A stretch of DNA of 64,000 bases from Desulfosporosinus orientis DSM 765 (GCF_000235605.1 NC_016584.1:1786001-1850000), one strand, 5' to 3'. Positions 43,924 through 53,476 are shown, counted from the first letter of the stretch. Translations and numbers: made by a program. The notes: generated from the letters alone by a model not told the origin.

Positions 43924-45615
43924 TTAAAGCATATTGGTCTTGCTGCCATAAATTTGGGTCTGGTCTCTAAGAGAACGCTTTAGTATTTTGCCGATGGCTG
44001 TCTTAGGAAGCTCGGGTCGGATCTCAACCTGCTGGGGAACTTTATAGGGTATTAGGTGCTCGCGGCAAAATGAGATGATCTCCTCTTCGCCAATGGAGGC
44101 TCCTTCCTTTAGGGTAATGAAGGCCTTGACCAGCTCTCCTTTATAATTATCAGGGGTGCCTATGACACATGCCTCTTTTACAGCAGGATGTAAATAGAGG
44201 ACATCTTCAACTTCCCGGGGATAGACATTGAATCCCCCGGTAATAATCATGTCTTTTTTGCGGTCCACGATATAGAAATAACCGTCATCATCCATATAGC
44301 CCATATCCCCTGTGTAGAGCCAGCCCTTTCTTATTGCTGAAGCCGTTTCTTGAGGCTGGTTGTAGTAACCAAGCATAAGATCAGGACCCTTGAGTACAAT
44401 TTCTCCAATTTCACGAGGGGTAAGGACATTTTCCCCGGTATCAATATCCCTGATTTCCATGCTGACATCGGGAAAGGGGATTCCGATGCTGCCTGTTTTG
44501 TTAATGCCTCGATATGGGTTAGCGCAAACTGCTGTTACTGCCTCAGTCAATCCGTAGCCTTCCATGAGTTTGCTAGCCGTAAGTTCTTCAAATTGCCGTT
44601 TGATTTCCGGAGCTAAAGGTGCTGCTCCGACGAAACAACCTCGCAATGAAGACAGGTTATAGCGAGTTAAACGGGGATGATTAATAATCCCTATGTACAT
44701 TGTAGGTACACCGGCGAAAAGTGTGGGCTGAAAGCGGTGGATTCCTTTAAGGAGTTCATCTCCTGTGAAACGGGGAAGGAGGACACAGGAAGAACCTGAA
44801 ATCAAAGGAGCATTCATGCAGACCGACATGCCAAAACCGTGAAAGATTGGGAGAACGGCAAGCAGGCGGTCATCTTTACTCATCTGCACCCAGGAGGCTC
44901 CTTGGGCGGCATTAGCAGCTAAAGCATGATGGGACAGCATGACACCCTTTGGTTTGCCTGTGGTTCCTCCTGTATAAATGAGTACGGCAATATCTTCGTG
45001 AAGATTAATGTGATTGGGAATGAGAGGCTGGGGTTCTTGTTTAAGCAGGGATTTAAAGCGCAAACAGTGGGGTAAACGTTCTTTGGCTTGGGGTGATATT
45101 TTTTTGGATAATGGATAGAGAAGTTTAATAGGCATAGGCATGAATTCGTTAAGAGCAGTGTAGAAAGTTTTTTTTAAGATCTGATGTTCACCAGATTTGT
45201 GGCAAGTTTCACGAACACTTTCTAATTTACCGGCGAGAAGATCTAAGCTGATTCCAATTACCGGCTGAGCATCGCGAAAGATATGAAGAAGTTCAAATTC
45301 AGTGCTGAGAGGATTTATGGGAACTACCACGGCTCCGATGCTTAAAATGGCAAAATAGCTAATTACATATTGCGGGCAGTTGGGCAGCAGAAGCGCTACC
45401 CTGTCTCCTTGTTGAATTCCCATGGTTTGCAGGGCAGTGGCTAACCGATTGACGTAGTCGCCTAATTCTCTATAGAGAATTAGGCGACTGAAAAAGATTA
45501 AGGCAACAGCATCTGAATGATTTTTGACACTTTGGCGAAACAATTCATCGAGTTTTGCCTCTCGATACTCTAATCTTGTTGGGACTTCAGGATCATAGTA
45601 TTGAGTCCATATCAT
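43924..45615 (-). CDS. AMP-dependent acyl-CoA ligase
   Basis: The 563-residue adenylate-forming enzyme has the P-loop IYTGGTTGKPKGVMLSH, the A5 motif YGLTEA, the A7/A8 region TGDMGYMDDDGY and DRKKDMIITGGFNVYP, and the catalytic Lys in PKTAIGKILKRSL. It resembles long-chain or medium-chain acyl-CoA synthetases. As first gene of the operon it may activate the acid that the dehydratase then processes. Substrate chain or ring type is not readable here. Ribosome site AGGAGGG precedes the ATG. Confidence 0.92.
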   Translation of the reverse strand: MIWTQYYDPEVPTRLEYREAKLDELFRQSVKNHSDAVALIFFSRLILYRELGDYVNRLATALQTMGIQQGDRVALLLPNCPQYVISYFAILSIGAVVVPINPLSTEFELLHIFRDAQPVIGISLDLLAGKLESVRETCHKSGEHQILKKTFYTALNEFMPMPIKLLYPLSKKISPQAKERLPHCLRFKSLLKQEPQPLIPNHINLHEDIAVLIYTGGTTGKPKGVMLSHHALAANAAQGASWVQMSKDDRLLAVLPIFHGFGMSVCMNAPLISGSSCVLLPRFTGDELLKGIHRFQPTLFAGVPTMYIGIINHPRLTRYNLSSLRGCFVGAAPLAPEIKRQFEELTASKLMEGYGLTEAVTAVCANPYRGINKTGSIGIPFPDVSMEIRDIDTGENVLTPREIGEIVLKGPDLMLGYYNQPQETASAIRKGWLYTGDMGYMDDDGYFYIVDRKKDMIITGGFNVYPREVEDVLYLHPAVKEACVIGTPDNYKGELVKAFITLKEGASIGEEEIISFCREHLIPYKVPQQVEIRPELPKTAIGKILKRSLRDQTQIYGSKTNML

Positions 45616-45739
45616 TCCTAGCCCTCCTTTTTGAATCCAAGGCCTATGTCTATATTATAGGAAGTTGGAAGCCTTGTGTATATAAAATTTAAAATATTCT
45701 GAAATAGAAGCTGCTAAGAATAGTTTATGCTTGACTTGT

Positions 45740-46020
45740 CGATGCATGCTAGGGCTCCGGTGGACATTTTCCCTCGAAGCGGCTATCTCCAAAGAATCTT
45801 ATCCGGGAAGATTGCTCCCGCGCCAGCGAGTGGGCGAGCCTCGGAATGCTGCGGTGAGCGGATATGGCGAAGCTGCCCGACCCCGGAAGCACTCATTTTC
45901 ATCATCTGCTGGTGCTTCGCAGCGGCATGGGGGTCTACTCTGAAACAACCTAAAGAAACCGTGGACCCGAAAGGCAGGGCAGCTTCGTCCACAGGAGCGA
46001 ACTCATTGCATGGAGAGGTA
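45740..46020 (+). repeat. Modular intergenic repeat, copy C (circularly permuted)
   Basis: It begins in the middle of the copy A unit (GCTCCGGTGGACA, then GAAGCGGCTATCTCC), runs through the unit end (CTGCTGGTGCT), crosses a CTACTCTGAAAC junction and ends with the unit beginning (CCGTGGACCCGAAAG to GCATGGAGAGG). Part of the unit (matching about 13048-13118) is absent. It occupies most of the gap between the ligase and dfx genes. Confidence 0.8.
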
Positions 46021-46128
46021 ATAAATTTAATATTTTTATAAAAAAGTAATCTTTATAAGGAGGAAAATTTAACTTTCTGGAGAATACTAAACAAAGAATA
46101 AATCATCAAGCACATAGGAGGGATATTA

Positions 46129-46512
46129 ATGACAAATTTAAGAGATCTATATGTCTGCAGTATTTGTGGTAATGTTGTAGAGGTGGTTAATACGGGAGCA
46201 CCGGCTTTGGTATGTTGTAACAAACCTATGAATAAACTTGAAGCCGGTACCCAAGATGCCAGCTTAGAGAAACACGTTCCTGTCCTTGAAGAAATACAGG
46301 GAGGCATTAAAGTTAAGGTAGGCAGTGTTGCGCATCCTATGGAGGAAAAGCATTCCATTCGCTTTATTGAAGTACTGACCAAGGATCAGGTGCTTAGAGC
46401 AGAGCTTCAGCCTGGTCAAGCTCCGGAGGCAAGTTTCCTGGTTTCCTCAGAGGATATTCTTGAGGTAAGGGAATATTGCAATATTCACGGGCTTTGGAAA
46501 ACTACCAAATAA
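46129..46512 (+). CDS. dfx: Desulfoferrodoxin (superoxide reductase)
   Basis: The 127-residue protein has both iron sites of class I desulfoferrodoxin. The N-terminal desulforedoxin centre has CSIC and VCCNKP. The C-terminal catalytic site has EKHVP, HPMEEKH and CNIHG. It reduces superoxide to peroxide without making oxygen, a common defence in anaerobes. GGAGGG precedes the ATG and a terminator follows, so it is likely a single-gene unit. Confidence 0.96.
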   Translation: MTNLRDLYVCSICGNVVEVVNTGAPALVCCNKPMNKLEAGTQDASLEKHVPVLEEIQGGIKVKVGSVAHPMEEKHSIRFIEVLTKDQVLRAELQPGQAPEASFLVSSEDILEVREYCNIHGLWKTTK

Positions 46513-46526
46513 TCATGGATACCCAG

Positions 46527-46553
46527 GAAAGGCAGGATATTATCCTGCCTTTC
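46527..46553 (+). terminator. Terminator of dfx
   Basis: GAAAGGCAGGATA pairs with TATCCTGCCTTTC; the T content after it is modest. Confidence 0.75.
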
Positions 46554-46658
46554 TTCAATGTGAAGAATAGGTTTCGTGATCACCGGGGGGGATAGCTTGA
46601 CACCCTTGATTAGATATTTTATAGTTTTTTAAAGGCAATTCGAAGGGAGTAGGTTAAA

Positions 46659-47552
46659 ATGGCACTTACTAAAGAAGAGACAATCATAGGCTTTATTGGC
46701 ACGGGAGTTATGGGCAGAAGCATGGCTGCTCATTTAATAAGAGCCGGCTATCAGGTGGCTGTTTACAATCGTACAAAAGCTAGTGCTGCCGATCTAATTA
46801 ATATGGGAGCTGCCTGGCAGGATACCATTGCGGAACTGGCTGCAAAAAGCAAAGTTGTTATTACTATGGTTGGCTATCCTAAAGATGTTGAGGAAGTTTA
46901 CTTTGGAGAAAAGGGCATCTTGAATCACGCTAAAGAGGGAAGCTATTTTATAGATATGACAACGTCTTCTCCAGATCTGGCTCAAAGGATATATGCTAAA
47001 GCTAAGGCTAAGGGAATGCATGCCCTTGACGCTCCTGTATCCGGAGGGGACATTGGTGCTAAAGAAGCTCGTTTGGCTATTATGGTTGGCGGAGATGAAG
47101 GGGATTTTCAGGAGATTCTGCCGATATTTGAAATCATGGGCAAGAATATTGTTTTACAAGGAAACGCCGGCGCTGGACAACATACAAAAATGTGCAACCA
47201 GATTGCGATTGCTTCGAATATGATAGGGGTTTGTGAAGCTATGGCTTACGCCCAAAAAGCAGGCTTAAAGCCGGAAACGGTTCTGAAAAGTATTGAAACC
47301 GGAGCAGCCGCAAGTTTCTCCTTAAGCAACCTGGCTCCACGGATGCTGGCTAATAATTATGCCCCTGGTTTTTATGTTAAACATTTCATCAAAGATATGA
47401 CCATTGCCCTAAACTCGGCAAAACAGATGGGCTTGCTTACACCGGGCTTAGAGCTGGCCAAAACACTTTACGAGAAATTAGCAGAAAACGGAGAAGAAAA
47501 TAGCGGAACCCAAGCCCTATTTAAACTTTATCTTGAACAAAACGGACAGTAA
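46659..47552 (+). CDS. 3-hydroxyisobutyrate dehydrogenase family oxidoreductase
   Basis: The 297-residue protein has the NAD(P) fold GFIGTGVMGRSMAAHL, the substrate motif DAPVSGGDIGAKE, and the catalytic Lys in GQHTKMCNQ, then the helical C-terminal domain. The family includes beta-hydroxyacid dehydrogenases and tartronate-semialdehyde reductases, so the substrate is open. AAGGGAG precedes the ATG. It stands alone between dfx and the qmo cluster with its own terminator. Confidence 0.9.
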   Translation: MALTKEETIIGFIGTGVMGRSMAAHLIRAGYQVAVYNRTKASAADLINMGAAWQDTIAELAAKSKVVITMVGYPKDVEEVYFGEKGILNHAKEGSYFIDMTTSSPDLAQRIYAKAKAKGMHALDAPVSGGDIGAKEARLAIMVGGDEGDFQEILPIFEIMGKNIVLQGNAGAGQHTKMCNQIAIASNMIGVCEAMAYAQKAGLKPETVLKSIETGAAASFSLSNLAPRMLANNYAPGFYVKHFIKDMTIALNSAKQMGLLTPGLELAKTLYEKLAENGEENSGTQALFKLYLEQNGQ

Positions 47553-47632
47553 CCTAAAGAAGGTAGTATAAAAGAGAGTTCAACATTTTAGCAACGGGTT
47601 CTATTTTAGGTGCAAAAACTATAATACAACCG

Positions 47633-47671
47633 AAATGGCAGATGAATTAGCAAATAATTCGTCTGCCATTT
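47633..47671 (+). terminator. Terminator after the dehydrogenase gene
   Basis: AAATGGCAGATGAATTA pairs (one wobble) with TAATTCGTCTGCCATTT and runs into TTT. Confidence 0.85.
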
Positions 47672-48668
47672 TTGGCTTTATTTCTGCTTTTTGTACTTAT
47701 ATTTTATGGCATTCCGGAATGCACAATATCAATTTGTCTTTCTATATATTAGACTCAGTGCCTTACCAAATAGTTGCATTATATTCCAATCTTTTATTTA
47801 GTCTATAACATAATGCATTCTAAGGGTTATTTTAAAACAGTAAAAACGAAGAGCATTGCCCTCAGATTTTACTGCAGCAGCGCTCTACAAAATTTTCAGC
47901 AAAGACCATACTTCAAACATATTTGTATGAAGTTTCTCTATTGCTAAAAGAATGAATATACAAATAATTGAGAATAAGGAGGAATTTTTGGGGTGAATGT
48001 AGAAGATATGAAAATATAAGGAAGAGACTCGTTAAGTTAGAAAAAACTTAATTTAACATAAAAGGATTATAGTAATTTCATAGAGCAAAACAAAGGAATT
48101 TATCGAATTTGGCAATCAAAATAAGCGCTGATTGCTGTTTGTTGTGCCTAAAAACTGTTAATTGAGGGAGCAGCAGGCTGCTTCGCAGTTCCTTCAGAGG
48201 TATCGCTAAGAGTGAACTGCGAAGTTTTTTTATATCTCATAAAGTTTATCGAGCATATATGCATAACCCCAAATCCCTGTCAAAGGATTTCGCTATATAA
48301 TTTCTTAATTATCGCCATATTGACTTATTACAGCCACAGTGCTAGTCTTATTTTGGAAATGAAATTACCAATAATACTTTGTGCATTTTTTTACGTTTAA
48401 CATAAAGCGGTTAGTTTAAAGAGGAAGATTTACAAATGATTTCTATATGTGAAAGAAATCATATATTCATATAAGTCAAGTTTCTTTACAGTGTTCACTG
48501 GAAAGTCCAACGATACTGGTAGCCGGAGTATTCTATATTTTTCCCAAACGGAAAGCAAATATCTCCTATTTAGGTAGGAGGAATGCTATAAGGTTGGTTC
48601 AAGGGATTCTTTGTTCCAACTGCCTCGGTTACTGCCGAGAGTTTATGACATATAAGGGAGGTAGAAGG
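47672..48668 (+). other. About 1 kb without a supported protein gene, upstream of qmoA
   Basis: The stretch is AT-rich with no open frame that has both length and a ribosome site. A tiny eight-codon frame near 47993 (GTG after AAGGAGG) is possible but unproven. The main signal is a terminator hairpin at 48181-48231 with no gene in front of it. The end of the stretch must contain the qmo promoter. Confidence 0.5.
48181..48231 (+). terminator. Orphan Rho-independent terminator
   Basis: CTTCGCAGTT pairs with AACTGCGAAG across 24 bases and is followed by seven T. No protein gene ends here, so it may end a small RNA or act in the qmo leader. Confidence 0.75.
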
Positions 48669-49901
48669 ATGGCGCAAAAGAGTATTTTAGTAGTCGGAGG
48701 GGGAGTAAGCGGACTTACAGCCGCTATTGAAGCTTCCGAGGCGGGAAACGAGGTCTATCTGGTTGAACAGAAATCCTATCTAGGTGGAAGAGTTGCCCAG
48801 ATGAATCAGTATTTCCCTAAATTGTGCCCCCCAAACTGTGGGTTGGAAATTAATTTTAAACGGATTAAGCAAAATCCCCGCATTAAATTCTTCACTTTAT
48901 CGGAAGTTGAAAAGATTGACGGTGTTGAAGGGGATTATACTGTTACGATTAAGTCGAATCCCCGTTATGTGAATCAGAACTGCACAGCATGTGGAAAGTG
49001 TACAGAAGTATGTCCAGCAGAACGGTCTAATGAATTTAATTATGGAATGGATAAAACCCCTGCCATTTATAAAGCTCATGAGTTCGCTTTCCCAATGAAA
49101 TATGTGATAGATAGTACAGCTTGCTTAGGATCTGAGTGCGGTAAATGTGTTGAAGCATGTCAATATGGTGCTATTGAACTGGATATGACAGCTAAAAGCT
49201 TCAACTTGAATGTTGGATCAATTGTTTGGGCTACCGGTTGGGAGCCTTATGATGCCACTAAAGTTGACTATTACGGTTTTGGACGGCATCAGAATGTTAT
49301 TACCAATGTCATCATGGAACGTTTAGCAGCCAACAACGGACCTACAAAAGGCAAGATTGTTCGTCCTTCAGACGGCAAGGAAGCAAAAACCATCGCCTTT
49401 GTTCAATGTGCTGGTTCCCGTGATGAAAACAACCTGCCTTACTGTTCTGGAGTATGTTGCATGGCTTCCCTTAAACAAGCAACTTATGTAAAAGCAATGT
49501 ATCCGGACGCTAAGGTTTATATGTTTTATATCGATGTCAGAGCCATGGGCAAACACGAAGAATTCTATAAAAATGTTGAAAATGATATCACCATGATCAA
49601 AGGAAAAGTTGGTGAGATCACGGAAAATCCGGAAACAAAAGACTTAATTGTTCAAGTAGAGAACCAACTGACCGGCGAAATTATGAAAGAAACCGTTGAT
49701 ATGGTTGTGTTGGCAACGGGAATGGTTCCAGCTGCTTCGAACGCTCCAATAGCTTGTGATGAGGACGGGTTTGTTCTTTCCAATCCACAACCAGGGATTT
49801 ACAGCGCTGGATGTGTCAAAAAACCGTTGGATGTTTCCTCCTCGGTAAAAGATTCTACGTCTGCAGCGCTTAAAGCCATTCAATCTACGGTGAGGAGGTA
49901 G
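48669..49901 (+). CDS. qmoA: QmoA, HdrA-like flavoprotein of the quinone-interacting APS reductase partner complex
   Basis: The 410-residue protein has an N-terminal FAD motif (VVGGGVSGLTAAIEASEAG), a Cys cluster region (CTACGKCTEVCP, then GSECGKCVEACQYGA) and a second flavin segment (YSAGCVKKPLDVSSS). It resembles HdrA and is the first subunit of the Qmo complex that delivers electrons to AprBA. The ATG at 48669 has AGGGAGG upstream; a longer in-frame start at 48594 lacks one. qmoB follows after 4 bases. Confidence 0.93.
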   Translation: MAQKSILVVGGGVSGLTAAIEASEAGNEVYLVEQKSYLGGRVAQMNQYFPKLCPPNCGLEINFKRIKQNPRIKFFTLSEVEKIDGVEGDYTVTIKSNPRYVNQNCTACGKCTEVCPAERSNEFNYGMDKTPAIYKAHEFAFPMKYVIDSTACLGSECGKCVEACQYGAIELDMTAKSFNLNVGSIVWATGWEPYDATKVDYYGFGRHQNVITNVIMERLAANNGPTKGKIVRPSDGKEAKTIAFVQCAGSRDENNLPYCSGVCCMASLKQATYVKAMYPDAKVYMFYIDVRAMGKHEEFYKNVENDITMIKGKVGEITENPETKDLIVQVENQLTGEIMKETVDMVVLATGMVPAASNAPIACDEDGFVLSNPQPGIYSAGCVKKPLDVSSSVKDSTSAALKAIQSTVRR

Positions 49902-49905
49902 CCCA

Positions 49906-52131
49906 ATGGATAAAAAAACAGGTGTTTATATCTGCACTGGATGTAGTATCGGAGAATCCCTGGACGTAGAAGGCCTGTCCAAGGTTGCTACCAAGGAAGG
50001 CAAAGTACCGGTTTGTAAAAGCCACCCCTTTCTCTGTGGACAGGAAGGAATCAATCTCATTAAGAGTGATATAGAGAATGAAGGCGTCAATACAGTTCTT
50101 ATTGCCGCATGTTCTCCCCGGGTTAATTACGATGTTTTTGAATTTGATCCATCCGTTATCATGGAGCGGGTTAACCTAAGAGAACAAGTCATTTGGAGTC
50201 AGCCGGCCGATGACGAAGATACCCAAATGATGGCTGAAGACTATATGCGAATGGGTATCGCAAAAATTAAGCATATTGACCTGCCGGAGCCCTATCAAGG
50301 TCAAAATATGGTGAAAACCTTATTGGTTGTCGGCGGAGGCTTAACAGGGATGACTGCTGCTCTTGAAGCAGCCAAAGCCGGCTACAAAGCAGTGCTGGTT
50401 GAGAAGAGTCCTGTACTTGGCGGCTGGATGAACGGTTTGTTTAAACAAGTTCCCCGCAAGGCACCCTTTACGGCTCCTGAAGAGGTAGATATCGCTGAAT
50501 TAGTCAAGGAAGTTGAAGAGAATCCTGACGTTACAGTCTATACAAGTGCTGAAATTCAGGAAATAGCCGGTGCGCCGGGAATGTTTGATGCTGCAATCAA
50601 TCAAAATGGTACGACCATAACCGAACGTGTTGGGTCTGTGGTATTGGCTACAGGAGCTATACCCTATGATCCTGCGAAACTTGATTATCTCGGTTATGGC
50701 AAGTACGAAAATGTCATTACCGGCCGTCAAATGGAAGAATTGGCTTCCAAAGGCAAAATTGTTCGTCCGGACGGCAAAGAAGTCCAAAGCATCGCTTTCA
50801 TTCAATGTGCCGGATCACGTGATCCTGAACATTTACCCTACTGTTCAGCAACCTGCTGCGTCGAGTCTTTGAAGCAAGCTTCCTATATTAAAGAGCAAAA
50901 TCCTGAAGCCAATGTCTTTATTTTCTATAAAGATATGCGTACTCCAGGTCAATACGAACGCCTTTATCAACAGGCACAAAAAGATGGAGCTATTTTCGTC
51001 CGCGGAGAAATCAGCGGGATTACAGAAGACGGGGATAAGAACCTGCTCATAGAGGCTTCGGATATTTTGTCCGGAGCAAATATTACAACCGAAGGCGTCG
51101 ATATGGTGGTCTTAGCTAACGGCATGGTTCCCACCACGGCCTTAGGAGAAGACGCAGCTGCAAAAGAAGGGGATAAAGAAGAAGAGAAAAAAGAAGAGGA
51201 CGGACCGAAACCGGAAATCATTCTTAAATCCAATCTTTTGAATCTGTCTTATCGCCAAGGACCGGAAATGCCGACTTTAAAATATGGTTTTGCAGATTCT
51301 CATTTTATCTGCTTCCCTTATGAAACACGTCGTACAGGAATTTATGCTGCCGGCAGCGTAAGAGCACCTATGGATGAACTTTCATCCATTGAAGATGCTA
51401 CGGGAGCTGCTCTGAAAGCAATTCAATGTATAGAATCAAGCATCAAAGGTGTGGCAGTACACCCTCGTGTCGGCGACATGTCCTTCCCGGACTTTGCAAT
51501 GTCGAGATGTACGCAATGTAAACGCTGTACCGTTGAATGTCCCTTCGGTGCTATTAATGAAGATGACAAATTCAATCCTCTGCCCAACCCGACCCGCTGC
51601 CGTCGCTGCGGAATCTGTATGGGTGCTTGTCCGGAGCGGATTATTACCTTTAAAAACTACTCGGTGCCAATGATCGGCAATATGTTAAAAGCCATCGAAG
51701 TTCCTGATGAGGATGAAGAAAAACCAAGAATTCTCATCTTCGCTTGTGAAAATGATGCCTACCCAGCCTTGGATATGGCAGGTATTAACAAACTTCAATA
51801 TAATGCCTGGGTTCGCGTGATCCCTCTAAGATGTTTAGGCTCATTGAGCTTAGTGTGGATTGCCGACAGTATGTCCCAAGGAATTGACGGAATTTATCTC
51901 CTGGGATGTAAACATGGCGACGATTATCAGTGCCACTTCATTAAAGGCAGTGAATTGGCAGCCACAAGAATCTCAAAAGTGTCCGAGACGTTAGACAGAC
52001 TGGATCTTGAGTCGGAACGTGTACGGATGGATCAAATTTCCATTGCTGACTATGACAAGTTACCGGCTATGTTGGATGATTTCGCTAAGAGACTTGAAGA
52101 ACTTGGACCTAACCCTTATAAAGGGTTCTAA
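49906..52131 (+). CDS. qmoB: QmoB, HdrA/MvhD-like flavo-iron-sulfur protein
   Basis: The 741-residue protein has an N-terminal CTGC motif, an FAD-binding motif (VVGGGLTGMTAALEAAKAG, about 140), two ferredoxin clusters (CTQCKRCTVECP and CRRCGICMGACP, about 530-575), and a C-terminal MvhD/FlpD-type 2Fe-2S domain (ILIFACEND, GCKHGDDYQC). A Lys/Glu-rich linker (KEEEKKEEDG) near residue 425 is an insert of low complexity. It works with QmoA in electron bifurcation-like flow to APS reductase. Confidence 0.94.
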   Translation: MDKKTGVYICTGCSIGESLDVEGLSKVATKEGKVPVCKSHPFLCGQEGINLIKSDIENEGVNTVLIAACSPRVNYDVFEFDPSVIMERVNLREQVIWSQPADDEDTQMMAEDYMRMGIAKIKHIDLPEPYQGQNMVKTLLVVGGGLTGMTAALEAAKAGYKAVLVEKSPVLGGWMNGLFKQVPRKAPFTAPEEVDIAELVKEVEENPDVTVYTSAEIQEIAGAPGMFDAAINQNGTTITERVGSVVLATGAIPYDPAKLDYLGYGKYENVITGRQMEELASKGKIVRPDGKEVQSIAFIQCAGSRDPEHLPYCSATCCVESLKQASYIKEQNPEANVFIFYKDMRTPGQYERLYQQAQKDGAIFVRGEISGITEDGDKNLLIEASDILSGANITTEGVDMVVLANGMVPTTALGEDAAAKEGDKEEEKKEEDGPKPEIILKSNLLNLSYRQGPEMPTLKYGFADSHFICFPYETRRTGIYAAGSVRAPMDELSSIEDATGAALKAIQCIESSIKGVAVHPRVGDMSFPDFAMSRCTQCKRCTVECPFGAINEDDKFNPLPNPTRCRRCGICMGACPERIITFKNYSVPMIGNMLKAIEVPDEDEEKPRILIFACENDAYPALDMAGINKLQYNAWVRVIPLRCLGSLSLVWIADSMSQGIDGIYLLGCKHGDDYQCHFIKGSELAATRISKVSETLDRLDLESERVRMDQISIADYDKLPAMLDDFAKRLEELGPNPYKGF

Positions 52132-52222
52132 TCGGATCTAAGGTAAGGGGACAGATCGCCTAAATAAAGACTTGCTTTAGAGAGGAAGATGTCTCCCATC
52201 AGTATAGAAAAGGAGCAGTATT

Positions 52223-53392
52223 ATGGATGAAATAAAAGAAGTTTCTCTGGAGATGAGAGAATATATTATTTCTTCAGGAGCCGAAACACTCAACTGGTGT
52301 ATGCAGTGCGGCCTCTGCACCAATCTTTGTCCATACCGACAGGTCCCAGGCGAGCTTAGCGAAGTATTTAATATTCGTAAAATGCAGCGTCAAGGACAAC
52401 TCGGCTTGGAAGGTTTCGACGATGAAGCGGTTCTCTTTGCCTGTGTTACCTGCGGCATGTGTCAATCAAACTGTCCGAGAAGTGTTGAGATTATTAAAAA
52501 CGTTCGTTCCATGCGGAATACCATCGTTGGAGCAGGCATCCTGCCCAGTCATTTAAGACCTGTTGCAGGAAGTCTCCATGCCAATGGCAACCCCTGGACC
52601 GGACCTAAAGAAAAGAGAGCTGACTGGCTCGAAGGCTTAAATGTTCCGGCTTTCTCGGCTGATACCGAATATCTTCTCTATGTTTGCTGTACTTCTTGTT
52701 ATGACACCCGCAGTCAAAAAATTGCTAAGAGCGTTGTTAAACTCTTACAACAAGCTGGAGTTAGCTTCGGAGTGTTAACCGCTGAAGAAAACTGCTGCGG
52801 TGAGACCATTCGTAAGATTGGTGATGAGGAGCTCTTCACTAAATTAGCGGAATCGAATATCAAGCTCTTTAATGAAAAAGGTGTCAAGAAGATTATTACA
52901 ACCTCTCCTCACTGCCTCTATGCCTTTAAGCAAGATTATCCGGAGCTTGGCGGTGAGTATGAAGTAATGCATTATTCTGAGCTTCTGAGTACGCTTTTAA
53001 AAGATGGCAAGCTTTCATTGCCCGGTGAAATCGCTAAAAAAGTTACATTCCATGATCCGTGTTATTTAGGACGTCACAATTTGGTTTACGATGCACCCAG
53101 AGAATTGCTAGGAGCGGTCCCGGGTGTAGAGTTTGTTGAATTGGATCGTGCTAAGAATAAGAGCTTATGCTGCTCAGGCGGAGGCGGCCGCATTTGGGCT
53201 GAGGTGCCCTTTGGAGAGCGTTTCGGCGAGCTGAGAATCAATGATGCTGTCAAGCAAAATGCTGATGTTATTGTTACGGCATGTCCCTATTGCATAACAA
53301 TGCTGGATGATGCCTGCGCCGGACTAGAAAAAAATGATGTCTTAAAAGTTATGGAAATGTCCGAATTCCTTTGCGAATCTATTGAAAAATAA
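52223..53392 (+). CDS. Soluble HdrC-HdrB-like (HdrD-type) fusion, in the place of QmoC
   Basis: The 389-residue protein joins an HdrC-like part with two 4Fe-4S clusters (CMQCGLCTNLCP and CVTCGMCQSNCP, about 25-100) to an HdrB-like part with CCG-type motifs (VCCTSCY, ENCCGE, HDPCYLG, LCCSGGGG, CPYC). It has no membrane span, whereas classical QmoC has a fused cytochrome b membrane domain. Its position directly after qmoAB suggests it takes QmoC's electron-transfer role without quinone contact. The gap to qmoB is 91 bases. Confidence 0.9.
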   Translation: MDEIKEVSLEMREYIISSGAETLNWCMQCGLCTNLCPYRQVPGELSEVFNIRKMQRQGQLGLEGFDDEAVLFACVTCGMCQSNCPRSVEIIKNVRSMRNTIVGAGILPSHLRPVAGSLHANGNPWTGPKEKRADWLEGLNVPAFSADTEYLLYVCCTSCYDTRSQKIAKSVVKLLQQAGVSFGVLTAEENCCGETIRKIGDEELFTKLAESNIKLFNEKGVKKIITTSPHCLYAFKQDYPELGGEYEVMHYSELLSTLLKDGKLSLPGEIAKKVTFHDPCYLGRHNLVYDAPRELLGAVPGVEFVELDRAKNKSLCCSGGGGRIWAEVPFGERFGELRINDAVKQNADVIVTACPYCITMLDDACAGLEKNDVLKVMEMSEFLCESIEK

Positions 53393-53412
53393 ACCTGGTT
53401 AGTACGATGTTC

Positions 53413-53476
53413 AGCTAACCTCATGCTATAAGTAATGAGGAAAACAACTACATGGCTTATAGCTATGAGGTTAGCT
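53413..53476 (+). terminator. Long hairpin between the HdrCB-like gene and sat
   Basis: AGCTAACCTCAT and CTATAAG on the left pair with CTTATAG and ATGAGGTTAGCT on the right, around about 23 bases. No clear T-run follows, so partial termination or processing is likely. Confidence 0.6.

Noticed and set aside
48181-48231. T-box riboswitch terminator
   Set aside because: The AGGTATCGCT segment only weakly resembles the T-box sequence, the specifier region is not visible, and the downstream gene is not an amino-acid gene.
48212-48400. 62-codon frame after the orphan terminator
   Set aside because: It begins inside the terminator stem and has no ribosome site or recognisable composition.
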